64,000 bases of DNA from assembly GCA_020080175.1 (NCBI GenBank), contig JAGHQL010000017.1, positions 124,001 to 188,000 on the forward strand, read 5' to 3'. Source of the stretch: Glutinoglossum americanum (taxonomy: Eukaryota; Ascomycota; Geoglossomycetes; Geoglossales; Geoglossaceae). The position numbers and the translations under genes were made by a program. This document shows, piece after piece, positions 1 to 10,382 of the stretch (within the stretch, counting starts at the first letter, position 1; every line of letters starts with the position of its first letter). The notes under the pieces were generated by a model, which saw only the letters and a program-made list of their open reading frames with translations, searched no databases and was not told the DNA's origin.

Positions 1-1
1 T

Positions 2-2629
2 CGAGAGTGCGCACCAACATTGTCCAAGAAGCAGGCAAATGGACCCGATGACAGGCCAGCAACAAGCCCGGGAAGGCCATTACACAAGAAAACGCTGAGC
101 TCAGTTTCATTGAGCTCACTGGCAGCGAAGCATAGAGCCAGGGAGGGCAAGACCGAGGACAAGACCAGGGGTGGAGATGCAGGAGGTGAACCTAAGGACG
201 CTGGCAAGAAGCTCAAAAAGTCCAAGTCGCAGACTAATTTCCAGGCGTTGTTGTCTCGGCCAAAGTCTTCAAAGGGTTGCGAGCAGGCTCCCGAGAGCCG
301 AAACCCGAAAGACAAAGAGAATCGAACGCCACCGACATCTCCAATAACCGCTCCGCCTCCAATCTACGCTCAGTTTGCGTCGCGGCCGGTACAGTCAGGG
401 ACTGCGACCAACGTACCGCTAAGTGGTGTCTCAGATGTAGATCGTGAAATGTCACTTTATACACCCCAAGCATATACACCGTCCAAACAACGGAACTTCC
501 ACGGCCTTTATGAACGACCAACGCTCGCCAAGCGTGACGAGATAGTCAGCAGACGTCCAAAGTCGGCATATCTACCATCTAGCACCTCAACTAGCTCTTT
601 TGTAGAGACGTTAGCTAACATTAGAAAGAGTAGCACTAACCGGGCTCTCCCTCCTGCCTCACCAAGAGATGCCTCGGGCGGGGAGAAATCAGGGGCTGGT
701 CAGCCGAGGCGGGTGTCTTGGGAGGAAAGGGTTTCGAAGCATAGGTCCAGCGGCGAGAATTCGAGAACCGCCGCTGAGAAGCCTAAGGAGGGCCTGACAG
801 TCGCCAAACGGGGATCGAGGGTTATGGCGGCCGTTGCTGCATTCAATGGTAGATCAAAAGACATTAAGAAAGATGTTCAGATGGATCCCAAGAATATTGA
901 GAGTGCCTTCGAAGCATTGCTTGTGAGCCAGCACCCTTCTTGAAGTTCTCTAGTTTAGGCTAACAAAGTATTCAAATTGAAGGATTCAAGAAATGTTCCA
1001 CAGAATATGCGTCAAAAGCTAAGGTCGCTGGATACCCATATCAAAGCGGACTTCATCAAGCAGGATAAAGCCGAGTCTGCAACAGCTAAGTCGGCACCGT
1101 CTAGCTCAGCACGAACGACACTATGGGGAGCCACACCATCAACGAGTACTACACCAGAACAGCAAGAGCAAGTGGAAAGGGGCAAAATTAGCTCCGGAGT
1201 CATGAAGGAGAATTCTGGCCCTTCCAGCCCAGGTAAAAGGGCAAGGCCGAGGAGTAAGACATTCAGCATCAGCAGAACTGATGTTTCACCTATAAAGAAG
1301 CAGAAGTCCGACTCTGGGACTACGGGGAGGGCAAAATCTAGCAACTTCTCGACATCAAGCTCTACAGCCTCGCTTCATTCATTCGGCGGTGCTCAGGTAA
1401 CGACAACTGGGCCAGCTGGAAAACCCAAGCCGGCCATCCCCGAGGAGTTTGTTGCATACTTAAGGAAGGTGCAGAAACCTGAGAACGTAGAGGTTGGTCG
1501 TCTTCACAAGCTACGGCTTGTGCTCAGGAACGAAAGGGTCGCTTGGGTGGACTCCTTCATCACTATGGGTGGAATGGACGAGATCATAAGTCTTCTCCAT
1601 AGGATTATGAAAGTTGAGTGGAGGTGTGTGCTCTCGTTTCCTTTCTCTCACTAAGGATCCAGCTCATCAGGCTATATAGAGAGGAACATGAAGATGCGCT
1701 TCTTCATGAGGTACTCCTCTGTCTCAAAGCACTTTGCACAACCGTAATAGCACTTCAAAGGCTCTCCGATATCCAATCCTCACTCTTTCCTGCTCTATTG
1801 AACATGATCTTCGATGCAGAGAAGAAGGGGCCAAGCGAATTCACCACCCGAGGGATTATCTTCAGTCTCATATGTAAGCTCATATCTGCGTATATCCAAG
1901 CGTCCGTTTCTAAACACAAAGGTAGTTACCTACCTGGAAGCCGCACCACCCCACGAACGTGCCTCTCGGGCCCAGATCATCCTTTCCTACCTAAGGGATC
2001 CAAGCCCGCCTGAGGACGCACAACCTCTAAGGTTCATTACTGAGATGCACCAGCCACGCCCATACCGCGTTTGGTGCAAAGAAATCGTTAATGTCACCAA
2101 AGAGGTCTTCTGGATCTTTCTCCATGGACTCAACGTCGTCCCCATCGCCTCCGTACCCGCCATCACTGAAAATGAAACATACATGCAAATCCACTTCCCT
2201 CGAGAACGTCCGCCAGTCCCCGCAGCCCCTTACGTCGGCGGCGTGGAGTGGGAAGCAACGAACTACCTAGCCAACCACCTAGATCTAATGAATGGCCTCA
2301 TTGCTTCTCTACCTACCTTCAAGAAGCGCAATACATTGCGCGAAGAGCTTAAGGTCTCAGGTTTCGAGAAGATGATGGGGATTTCTCTAAGAACGTGCAA
2401 GGAGAAATTTTACGGTGCGGTACACGACGGGTTGAAGACTTGGGCGACCGCGGCAGCGGCTGATGGATGGGATGTTAGAGATGTGAGAATGGGGCCGCCT
2501 GTGACGGAGAAGAGGGAGAGGGGCTCCCCGAAAAAGAAAAAGGATATTGAGGACCTGCCCCCAAAGGTGGAGCTGCCGAAGTTGGAACTGGGAAACGCAG
2601 GGCAGAAGGTGGATGCTTGGGTCTATTAG
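2..2629 (+). CDS. rid1: Rid1-like GTPase-binding protein (GBD/FH3), 5' truncated
   Basis: The gene runs off the left edge; the first in-frame codon is at base 2 and no in-frame ATG precedes it. Exons: 2-922, 983-1623, 1680-1873, 1926-2629, giving 819 visible residues. The first ~300 residues are Ser/Pro/Lys-rich and look disordered. Splicing at 922/983 restores FEALLDSRNVPQNMRQK, the start of a Rho-GTPase-binding domain. Splicing at 1623/1680 gives MKVEWREEHEDALLHEV, and at 1873/1926 IFSLIFTYLEAAPPHERA, both inside an FH3 armadillo region that continues to about base 2480. The protein then ends at a stop shortly after a Lys/Pro-rich tail, with no FH1 proline tract or FH2 domain. This fits the fungal Rid1 family (diaphanous-type GBD/FH3 without actin-nucleating domains) rather than a broken SepA/Bni1 formin. 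A role as a Rho effector in polarity is inferred from the domains only. Confidence 0.82.
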
Positions 2630-3235
2630 GAGCCCCTTGGATATGCTCACGACAGAAGATTCCTCCGCAACTCAGCTGTTGGTCTTTCTGCAATTTCGGA
2701 TTATTTTCGGTCCCCATTTCCGTTCCGTACCGCTTCGAATTCAGTCTCCCGGTTTGCATTTTACATTTCCTTATTCAACGCACCTATTTTTTTTTTCTCT
2801 GGGAAACCTGCGCATGACTGGGTTAGCAAAACAACTAATGAAAATGACCGCAATGGAAAGGGTGAGATGAAATACGATGCTTTCGAAGGCACAAGTCACT
2901 AAACGTTGGCGGACCTCAACTTTTCTTTTTGACGAAAGCACTGCCTTCGGGTGGTCGTTGGTATGACTGATGAATGATATCGATGAAAGAGCAATTGGGT
3001 TCTCCCAATGATTTTGCCCTATTGTCTTCTTTACAGTTGGGAAAATTGTACATACGTCGTTGGAATTTTGAGAAATTCTTAAAACATCTCACCTGTTGAC
3101 TTTCTTTGATTACTTATCTACCAGGGTACTGTCGTCATTATTCCAAGACATCCAAGCAACCCCCCGCCCTAAGCAAAACCATGAAATCATCCCATCTCTC
3201 CAATCCTACAACCCCCAGCCTCTCAAACCTCAACA
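2630..3235. other. Intergenic, Rid1 3' region and OCD promoter
   Basis: About 600 bp between two plus-strand genes. It holds T-rich 3' sequence after the Rid1 stop and a leader that becomes C/A-rich just before the next ATG (context CAACAATG at 3232-3238). No gene is seen here. Confidence 0.6.
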
Positions 3236-4459
3236 ATGCCTCTCACGATTCTCAATGGAGAGTCTATCGACAAATTGCTTCACTCCCTAACCCGGGACGA
3301 CATCCTCTCACTTCAATCCACGCTTGCCGAAGCTCTGCACACTTACTCTACGACGCCGCAGTCACCGACGTGCTCGATTCACCAACCACAACGAACGTCG
3401 ATCGCACGGAGGGATGGCGGATCGACACTGTTCATGCCAGCCAGCAACGGTGATATGGTGGGAATTAAAATCGTTTCGTTGAAGGAGTCGGAGGAAGCAA
3501 TTGGTGGTTCTGAGAATGGTGGTAAGGACAAGGGAAACGATGACGGTGAAGATGGAGGTGAACAAACAGCCCTCCAAACCCCCCTCAGCACCTCTCCCCA
3601 AGGCTTCCTCACCCTCCTCAGCCCCCACGGCCTCCCTTCCGCCCTCATCTGCGCCTCCCACCTAACCTCCTTCCGCACGGCCCTCCTCTCCACCATCCTC
3701 CTCAAGAAGCGCCAAACAACATCCCACATCGCCGTCTTCGGCGCCGGCGCCCAAGCGTACTGGCACATCCGGCTCTCCCTCCTGCTCCGCGGGTCCGACA
3801 TAAAACACGTCTATATAATCAACCGGACGTTCGCGCGGGCGAGGCCACTGCTGGAGAGGTTCTACGCGAAGGAGAGCGCGGAGTGGAGAGGCGGAGCGAA
3901 GTTCAGCGTGCTGAGCCGGGAGTACGGCGAGTACGCGCGGGTGCTGAAGGAGGAGGTCCGGAGAGCGGACGTGATATTCTGCTGCACGCCGAGTGTGGAG
4001 CCACTGTTCCCCGCAGAGCATCTGACTAGCTCCGAGGGGAAGCGCAAGGGGAGGCTGGTCGTCGCCATCGGAAGCTACAAGAGGCATATGTGCGAGCTTC
4101 ATCCTGAGATCCTGAGGCAGGCTGTGGCGCCGATGCACAGCGGTGGGCATTACCACAAGCACGCGGAGAGGGGTGGGGTGGTGGTTGTGGATAGCCTGAC
4201 GGCTTGTCTGGAGGAGGCGGGGGAGGTGTGGCAAGCTAGGTTGGGGGGCGAGCAGATGGTGGAGCTTGGGGAGCTGGTCATGTTGAAGAAACAGGCGGAG
4301 TTGGGAGAGGGGAGCGAGGAGGGGCTGAGAGAGTGGTTGGCGAGAGGGAATGTGGTGTTTAAGGCTGTCGGGATGGGGTTGATGGATGTGGTGATTGGGA
4401 AGGAGATCGCGAGGATTGCAGAAGAGAGAGGGATGGGGATTCAAATCGGAGGGTTGTGA
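3236..4459 (+). CDS. Ornithine cyclodeaminase / mu-crystallin family protein
   Basis: Single-exon gene of 407 residues; the ATG sits in a CAACAATG context. The N-terminal half carries the family substrate region, including GGSTLFMPAS (61-70) and VGIKIVSL (75-82), where the Lys corresponds to the conserved family lysine. Then comes a Rossmann NAD(P)-binding core, AVFGAGAQAYWHI (166-178), followed by VYIINR. Proven members convert L-ornithine to proline plus ammonia or reduce ketimines, but many fungal members are uncharacterised, so the substrate is open. An acidic Gly/Asp/Glu-rich insert (about 86-120) interrupts the fold between the two regions. The gene is convergent with the sterol reductase gene, 261 bp apart. 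GC3 is high across 3600-4400. Confidence 0.85.
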   Translation: MPLTILNGESIDKLLHSLTRDDILSLQSTLAEALHTYSTTPQSPTCSIHQPQRTSIARRDGGSTLFMPASNGDMVGIKIVSLKESEEAIGGSENGGKDKGNDDGEDGGEQTALQTPLSTSPQGFLTLLSPHGLPSALICASHLTSFRTALLSTILLKKRQTTSHIAVFGAGAQAYWHIRLSLLLRGSDIKHVYIINRTFARARPLLERFYAKESAEWRGGAKFSVLSREYGEYARVLKEEVRRADVIFCCTPSVEPLFPAEHLTSSEGKRKGRLVVAIGSYKRHMCELHPEILRQAVAPMHSGGHYHKHAERGGVVVVDSLTACLEEAGEVWQARLGGEQMVELGELVMLKKQAELGEGSEEGLREWLARGNVVFKAVGMGLMDVVIGKEIARIAEERGMGIQIGGL

Positions 4460-4534
4460 GGTTTTTCTTATTTCCCTCTTTTCCCCTTGTGTGTACAGAG
4501 GGGGGGAGAGGCTTTTCTCGAAAGGTAATGGTAT

Positions 4535-4540
4535 AATAAA
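4535..4540 (+). terminator. AATAAA polyadenylation-like signal
   Basis: AATAAA lies 75 bases after the ornithine cyclodeaminase stop, in the 261-bp convergent gap before the end of the minus-strand ERG27-like gene. It is a plausible 3' end signal for the plus-strand transcript, seen by motif only. Confidence 0.35.
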
Positions 4541-4720
4541 GACACGTAGGTGAGAATCCGAGGCCGGTTATTGGGGTTACAAGGCCAAAACTCTCTTTTG
4601 TGTATACCATAGACCCTACTAATACAGCCAGTACTGATACAACCACCGCTACGGGACTACCTGAGACAGAGTACTACAAAAAGCCTAGGAAATTCTCTCT
4701 AGGGAGGTGGATCGCACACT

Positions 4721-6101
4721 TCAATCCAACCCATCAAGTCTTTCCTCCCACTCCTCCCGCAACCCCTCCATCCGTCTCCAGCACTCCCGTCCTAACACCT
4801 CAAACTCTTCCCTGGCCTCCCTCGTCAACGCCTTCGCACCGCTAATCCTCCCGCCCCTCTGAACCTCCTCTCCAACAATGCCTCCCCAACCCCATCCACC
4901 AACTTCCGTCCTCCTGACTCGCTCATTTCCCCATATATCCGTCGAAGAGCCCCATTTCCCAGGCCCTTCTTTCGCTTCGATGCTATCGAGCTGAGCCTGA
5001 GGGCTCAGTGCTACCCAGACAGGTGCGCAGGCACCTTTGTAGGCGTCAATGGTGTGCCATGGAGATCCCAGCCAACGCGCAATGTAGAACGTGAGGAGCT
5101 TGAAGAGGTTGAGAATCCAATGCACGGGTAGGATATCAGTAGAGCAGATGCCCGGGTGGGTGACGTACATTCCAGGTTTGCTCTCGGTTGTTGGGATCCC
5201 CTCCTCGCCGGAGGGTGTCGGAACTGACTTTGGGGCCAAGAGGAAGCTGTCAACCCATGGTTTTGTGGCCGGAAGGCTCGAAGTCAGGGCAAGAACATCG
5301 CCGAGGCGTTTGGATATTTCATACGGAGTGGGTGAAGCTAGGCCTTGGATATCGTCTATCGAGAACGCGTCAATTACGGCTTCAGTTTCTATGCTGGAAA
5401 GCCAAATGATGCGGCCCCTGTTGCCGGAGGGGTGGTGTGCTTTGCTCAGCAACGGCGCCAGATTGTGCGAAAGAAGATAATGCCCGAAGACATTTATGCA
5501 GAACACTTCCCCAAGCGCAGTGTTCGTCGTCCCTTGGGTGGAAGTATTCGGCAGCTGGGGTTTTGTAACTACCCCTATATTCGCTAACTTAAATGCTGGC
5601 CAAGTGACAGACTGTACGAATCCTTTCATACTCTGCTGCGTCGCCATCCAGTAATCCACCCCGGTCCACCCTCCACATCCGGCATTCAAAATCACAACAT
5701 CCAGTTTCGGTAACTCAGCAAGAAGCTTCTTGGAGAGCCGTTTCACGGAAAGTAGTGAGTCCAGAGCCACGATCTCAGACTTATATGAAACTCTCGTTGT
5801 TCCGTCTTGACGCTTACTCTTGGGCAGCTTGTCGGCACGTTTTTGAAGTCGAGAGACAGTTGAGTCGCCTTTCCGCGAGTCCCTAGTAGTGAGGATGAGG
5901 GTGATGGATTCATGTCCAGGACGCGTATCGAGGAATTCATCGATAAGACGACAACATGTGGTGAAACCAAGGCCACTATGGAAAATTAAGCCTGTTAGAT
6001 CGCAATTGACGGTATGTACTGCGATGCCCCGTCAGGGAGGGGCCCAGACTCACAGACCTATTGGCTCCTGTTACGAGAACATATGTGGTTACAACCCGCA
6101 T
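4721..6101 (-). CDS. ERG27: 3-keto-steroid reductase (Erg27-like SDR)
   Basis: Two exons on the minus strand, 6101-6058 and 5975-4721, give 432 residues. Splicing restores YVLVTGANSGLGF (about 7-19), the SDR cofactor motif TGxxxGxG. Further SDR landmarks are NAGCGGW from residue 112, the WLSS serine near 208 and the catalytic YEISK (Tyr233, Lys237). Length and the N-terminal CCRLIDEFL segment fit fungal Erg27, which reduces the C-3 ketone during C-4 demethylation of sterols in the ER membrane, working with Erg25, Erg26 and Erg28. The intron donor is a weak GTCTGT; a stronger-looking GTGAGT five bases downstream would break the frame. The gene is divergent from the eL8 gene (216 bp between starts) and convergent with the upstream neighbour. 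Confidence 0.85.
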
Positions 6102-6179
6102 TGTATGTGCTAGATGATAGACCGATTGGTGGTGGTCTGCAATAGGGGGAGAGGAGGCTCAGCCGATGCAGAGCCGCAA

Positions 6180-6191
6180 AGGGCTAGCCCT
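6180..6191. promoter_or_regulatory. Perfect palindrome AGGGCTAGCCCT in divergent promoter
   Basis: A 12-bp perfect palindrome lies in the 216-bp region between the ERG27-like gene and the eL8 gene. It contains two inverted AGCCCT half-sites, and the right half reads TAGCCCTAG. That resembles the RCCCTA core bound by Tbf1-type factors at ribosomal protein genes in some ascomycetes. The role is inferred from motif and position. Confidence 0.35.
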
Positions 6192-6317
6192 AGTTTCCCT
6201 CCCAAAAAATCAACACCCAAAAACACAGTCCTCCCTCGCCAAACTATTTTAAAAGTCATATCACTTCTCTCAATCATCAGCACTCGTCACAACCAGGACG
6301 ACGACAAAACCGACAAT

Positions 6318-7558
6318 ATGGTGGTAAGCAACGCGCAACACTCCGACATCATCTCTCCATCCTTGCCTTCGCATATGTGTGAGTTGTAGGCTTGCACTGC
6401 AACCCTCTACCATACAGTGCAAGAGCCCACGGACATCCCACCAGCACTTTCTCTGCCCGCAAGGGTTGGTCTAGCGTTGGCTGTGATAATGGCTTGAGCT
6501 GCCATAGTGAGCGGAGACGCTCACTATGCCAGTCTCTTTAGAGTTCAAAGAAGAATTTCGCTTTGGTGAACCAGATTCGCTGATGAACATTCTTCTTTTC
6601 TCAATGATAGCCTCCAAAAACGAAAAAAGCGGCGCCTGCGCCCTTCCCGCAAAGCAAGGCAGGAGCGGCGAAGAAGGCTAAGGTATGTATTTGGCAATAT
6701 CTGCTTCGTATTCCCCCTACCCTTTGTTCCAGCGCATCGTTACCTTTCCTTTCTGACGAGCCACAATTCTTCCACAGAACCCGCTCATCGAAAAGCGACC
6801 TCGCAACTTCGGTATTGGCCAAGACATCCAACCGTCCCGAAACCTCTCGCGCATGGTAAAGTGGCCAGAGTACGTCCGTCTACAGAGACAAAAGAAAATC
6901 CTGAACCTCCGCCTCAAAGTCCCCCCCGCGATCGCCCAATTCCAGAACGTGCTAGACCGGAACCTCGCTACACAGACCTTTAAGCTCCTCAACAAGTACC
7001 GGCCAGAGAATAAAGCCCAGAAGAAGGAGAGATTGCATAAAGAGGCCACCGCCGTAGCCGAAGGCAAGAAGAAGGAAGACGTCAGCAAGAAACCATATGC
7101 CGTGAAGTACGGGCTAAATCACGTCGTGGGTCTTGTGGAGAACAAGAAGGCCGCACTGGTCCTCATTCCAAATGATGTCGACCCTATTGAGCTTGTCATT
7201 TTCTTGCCTGCTCTTTGCCGAAAGATGGGTGTACCCTACGCCATCGTGAAGGGTAAGGCCAGACTCGGAACCGTTGTACACAAGAAAGTACGCTATAGCT
7301 TTTACCCTAACCACCTTCTCCTTCAATCACTAACTTGCCTACCCCTTCCCTATCCAGACCGCAGCCGTCCTAGCTATTACCGAAGTCCGATCTGAAGACA
7401 AGTCTGAGCTTGCCAAACTGATCACTGCCATCAAGGATGGCTATGCCGAGAAGTATGAGGAGAGCAAGCGTCACTGGGGCGGCGGCATCATGGGTGCCAA
7501 GGCACAGGCTAGGACAGAGAAGAAACGGAAGGCTATGGAGAGTGCGATCAAGATCTGA
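6318..7558 (+). CDS. RPL8: 60S ribosomal protein eL8 (L7a/L8 family)
   Basis: Exons: 6318-6323, 6611-6682, 6778-7287, 7358-7558, giving 262 residues, the usual eL8 length. The first exon is only Met-Val; exon 2 supplies the basic [14 protein letters not shown] tail. Exon 3 holds the highly conserved [19 protein letters not shown] and [16 protein letters not shown] segments and the eL8/Gadd45-type RNA-binding fold ([38 protein letters not shown]). Exon 4 ends with the [18 protein letters not shown] region. The protein is a core component of the large ribosomal subunit. The very small first exon and a long first intron (287 bp) are common in fungal ribosomal protein genes; this intron carries two strong hairpins described separately. 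Confidence 0.96.
6391..6533 (+). other. Two hairpins in intron 1 of the eL8 gene, candidate structured RNA
   Basis: Within the 287-bp intron, arms 6391-6399 and 6415-6423 pair over 9 bp (CTTGCACTG with its complement, 15-nt loop). Arms 6503-6513 and 6518-6528 pair over 11 bp around a GAGA tetraloop of the stable GNRA class; after one C-C mismatch the stem continues a few pairs on both sides. Ribosomal protein introns often host snoRNAs. A weak box C-like GTGATAA (6483) and a box D-like CTGA (6580) exist, but the terminal stem is poor, so no class is assigned. Confidence 0.35.
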
Positions 7559-7956
7559 GGGTCCACCACTTGTGGTATTTTCTCATTACACTTAACCCCT
7601 TTCTTTTCACATTAGTGAGGCCATTAGCTGGCAGTGTTTACTATACCAGTGGACTTTCTACCAAAACGGGAAGGATGTCGCTCGATGGCGTTGAGAAAAT
7701 AAATCAACCCTCAAAATAAATATCAGCGGTGATTGATTCCAAGATGTTATGCAACTCAAAGGCTCGGGGCCACTCCACATACTAAGGCCCCACACAGCCC
7801 CCCATCCCGTCCCAGATCCAACTCAGCTCTCCGAGTAAGCAACCAAGATGTCAGTCTATCTTGATAGACGCACTGCGCTTTCCCATTGCAACTAACTAAT
7901 TGTGTAATGATCAACCCATCCACCCATTATACCCAGGGGTAGACCACCAACTATGC
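7559..7956. other. eL8 3' region
   Basis: About 400 bp after the eL8 stop. Two AATAAA motifs (7698-7703 and 7715-7720) mark the likely polyadenylation zone. Nothing else is recognised. Confidence 0.5.
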
Positions 7957-8190
7957 ATGAAAGGGATGAAACAAAGGGGTGGCATATGTCAAAGTCCACC
8001 ATACGGTGGTCAAAGAATATTCGTGTATAACGATAAACAACCATTTCTTCTACCACTACCAGATCATACACAATTTCGTGGAAAATATCCCTTCGTTAAA
8101 GCTATAGGGGGCACGACCCCTGGTGCGGAAGCTACAGCTAATCTTTCAAGAGGACTGGTTGAATATGTATTTCGACATTTCTTCAGATAG
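7957..8190 (+). CDS. Small orphan open frame, unrecognised
   Basis: An ATG-started frame of 77 codons; the frame is open from 7900. It encodes segments such as FLLPLPDHTQFRGKYPFVKA and GGTTPGAEATANLSRGL. I do not recognise the family. The residue composition looks protein-like, but codons mostly end in A or T, unlike the GC3-rich neighbours eL8 and NUO51. It could be a small lineage-specific gene, a fragment of a transferred or organellar sequence, or chance. It lies between two housekeeping genes, with only ~380 bp left for the NUO51 promoter. Confidence 0.25.
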   Translation: MKGMKQRGGICQSPPYGGQRIFVYNDKQPFLLPLPDHTQFRGKYPFVKAIGGTTPGAEATANLSRGLVEYVFRHFFR

Positions 8191-8567
8191 TAAGGCGTGA
8201 TTAGAGGCGAATGAGGAGCTATGAACCGTGTCGGTGGCGAGGAGCACGAGCTTCTAGCAGGAATTTATTGGGCGCAGCTACCACAGTCGCCATTTCTTCA
8301 GACAGAAGAGGCATTTTTAAAGCTTGATCTCAATGGCTCAGTTCTCCTAGTATGACTTATCTTTCAGCGCCATGCTGAGGGTTTCTCTTTTCCAGTCTTG
8401 CGGAGCATCCACTGACAGCACCGCGCTTGCTCAGTTTGTTAGCGAGCCAATGAGATGCCGAATATTTCCAAAGTCCGAAATCATTCAACTTCGCCCCTCC
8501 AGACTTCATTAAGTATCCGACAGAGGATTAAACCGTATAGGCATTGGGCTTCCTCAGTTCCATCGAA
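8191..8567. promoter_or_regulatory. NUO51 upstream region
   Basis: 377 bp before the NUO51 ATG. No convincing TATA box or other named element was seen. Confidence 0.35.
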
Positions 8568-10382
8568 ATGCTCTCCCGACATAGCCCTTCTTCACAGGCT
8601 CTTTCATATCTCTCGAGTCGTGCCCTCCCTTCCCCCGCGGCTACCGCACGCCTCTCAACTACATCGATAACATCGTCGAGAACACTCCAGCAAAGTCGAG
8701 GGCTCGCCACAGTTCAAGATGCCCCTCCTCCGCCGAAGCGAACACATTTCGGTGGCCTAAAGGACCAGGATCGCATCTTCCAGAACCTGTATGGACATCA
8801 TGGAGCGGATCTGAAGAGCGCGATGAAGTATGGCGATTGGTATAAGACGAAGGAAATTCTTTTGAAGGGCCATGACTGGGTACGCACTCCAGGAGTTAGG
8901 CTTTGCTAGGGTTGGCGGTTTGGAGGAGAGCGGGCTTGGGTTAACATGAGCATTTATTCGCAAATAGATTATCTCCGAAATCAAAGCCTCTGGCCTCCGC
9001 GGTCGCGGCGGAGCGGGATTTCCATCTGGGTTGAAATGGGTACGTTTTGTCTCAACTGATTATCGCTACGTCAGCATATAGCATCTGTCACAATCCTATT
9101 AACATATGATCCAGTCCTTCATGAACTTTAAAGGATGGGAACAAGACAATAAGCCCCGCTACCTGGTAGTCAATGCCGATGAGGGTGAACCTGGGACATG
9201 CAAAGACCGCGAGATCATGCGAAAGGACCCACACAAGCTTGTTGAAGGTTGCTTGGTGGCTGGTAGAAGCATGAACGCCACAGCAGCTTACATATACATC
9301 CGCGGGGAGTTCTACTACGAGGCAACGGTACTACAACGCGCTATCCATGAGGCATACCAAGCGGGCTTAATTGGCAAGAACGCTTGCGGTAGTGGATATG
9401 ACTTCGATGTGTTTATTCACCGTGGGATGGGGGTACGTTTTGATTGAATCTATTAGCTATGCATGAAATTGACGAGTGAAAAAAGGCCTACGTCTGTGGC
9501 GAAGAGACGTCTCTCATCGAATCACTGGAAGGAAAACCAGGTAAGCCTCGTTTGAAGCCGCCGTTCCCTGCGGCTGTCGGGCTCTTCGGCTGTCCATCTA
9601 CGGTTGCCAACGTGGAAACCGTGGCTGTGGCACCCACGATCTGTCGACGTGGTGGAAGCTGGTTTGCTCAATTCGGCCGTGAACGCAATTCTGGAACTAA
9701 GCTCTTCTGTGTATCCGGCCACGTCAACAATCCATGCACCGTTGAGGAAGAAATGAGCATTCCGCTCCGCGAACTCATCGAAAAGCACTGCGGCGGCGTT
9801 CGTGGGGGTTGGGATAACCTCAAGGCCATCATCCCTGGTGGCTCCTCTACGCCAATTCTTCCGAAGAACGTCTGCGACAATCAGATCATGGATTTCGATG
9901 CCCTCAAGGACAGCCAGTCCGGTCTCGGCACCGCGGCTGTCATCGTTATGGACAAGAGTACGGACGTTGTCCGTGCGATCAGCCGTCTAAGCAAGTTCTA
10001 CAAGCATGAAAGTTGCGGCCAGTGCACGCCATGCCGAGAGGGCACCAAGTGGACAGAGCAGATCATGCAGCGTTTTGAGAAAGGCCAGGCGAGAGAGAGA
10101 GAAATTGATATGCTACAAGAGCTAACGAAGCAAGTCGAAGGGCATACTATTTGCGGTAAGTTTGCCATCGGTGCACCCCGCATGCATTGCTAACGTGAGC
10201 CTTCTGTCATAGCATTGGGAGAGGCTTTTGCTTGGCCTCTACAGGGCCTAATCAGGCATTTCCGCCCGGAGCTGGAGGCCAGAATTAAGGGGTTTGAGGA
10301 GAAGAACGGTGGCACTGCCCTAGCGGGCGGCTGGGAGCACGATGCCTCGAAGAAAGGGAAATTGATCGCTCCGGGACAATAG
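8568..10382 (+). CDS. NUO51: NADH dehydrogenase (complex I) 51 kDa flavoprotein subunit
   Basis: Exons: 8568-8879, 8968-9039, 9115-9432, 9486-10155, 10213-10382, giving 513 residues. The first ~50 residues are Ser/Arg/Ala-rich with almost no acids, a mitochondrial presequence. [17 protein letters not shown] opens the mature protein. [16 protein letters not shown] (spliced across 9039/9115) is the NADH/FMN-binding glycine loop, and [17 protein letters not shown] and [16 protein letters not shown] follow. The N3 [4Fe-4S] ligands are the CGQCTPC cysteines plus the Cys in HTICALGEAF, restored by the last splice. The protein is NDUFV1/NuoF, which oxidises NADH in the matrix arm of complex I. Start choice: the ATG at 8568 is the first in the frame and gives a standard presequence. 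Confidence 0.96.

Noticed and set aside
2-2629. Cytokinesis formin SepA/Bni1
   Set aside because: The GBD/FH3 sequence and C-terminal stop fit the Rid1 family; no FH1 or FH2 sequence follows.
3662-4444. 260-codon minus-strand frame opposite the ornithine cyclodeaminase-like gene
   Set aside because: His/Leu/Pro/Arg-rich antisense of a GC3-rich gene, with no recognisable domain.
6483-6583. Box C/D snoRNA in eL8 intron 1
   Set aside because: The C-like GTGATAA and D-like CTGA lack a good terminal stem and a convincing internal D'/C' pair, so no class was assigned.
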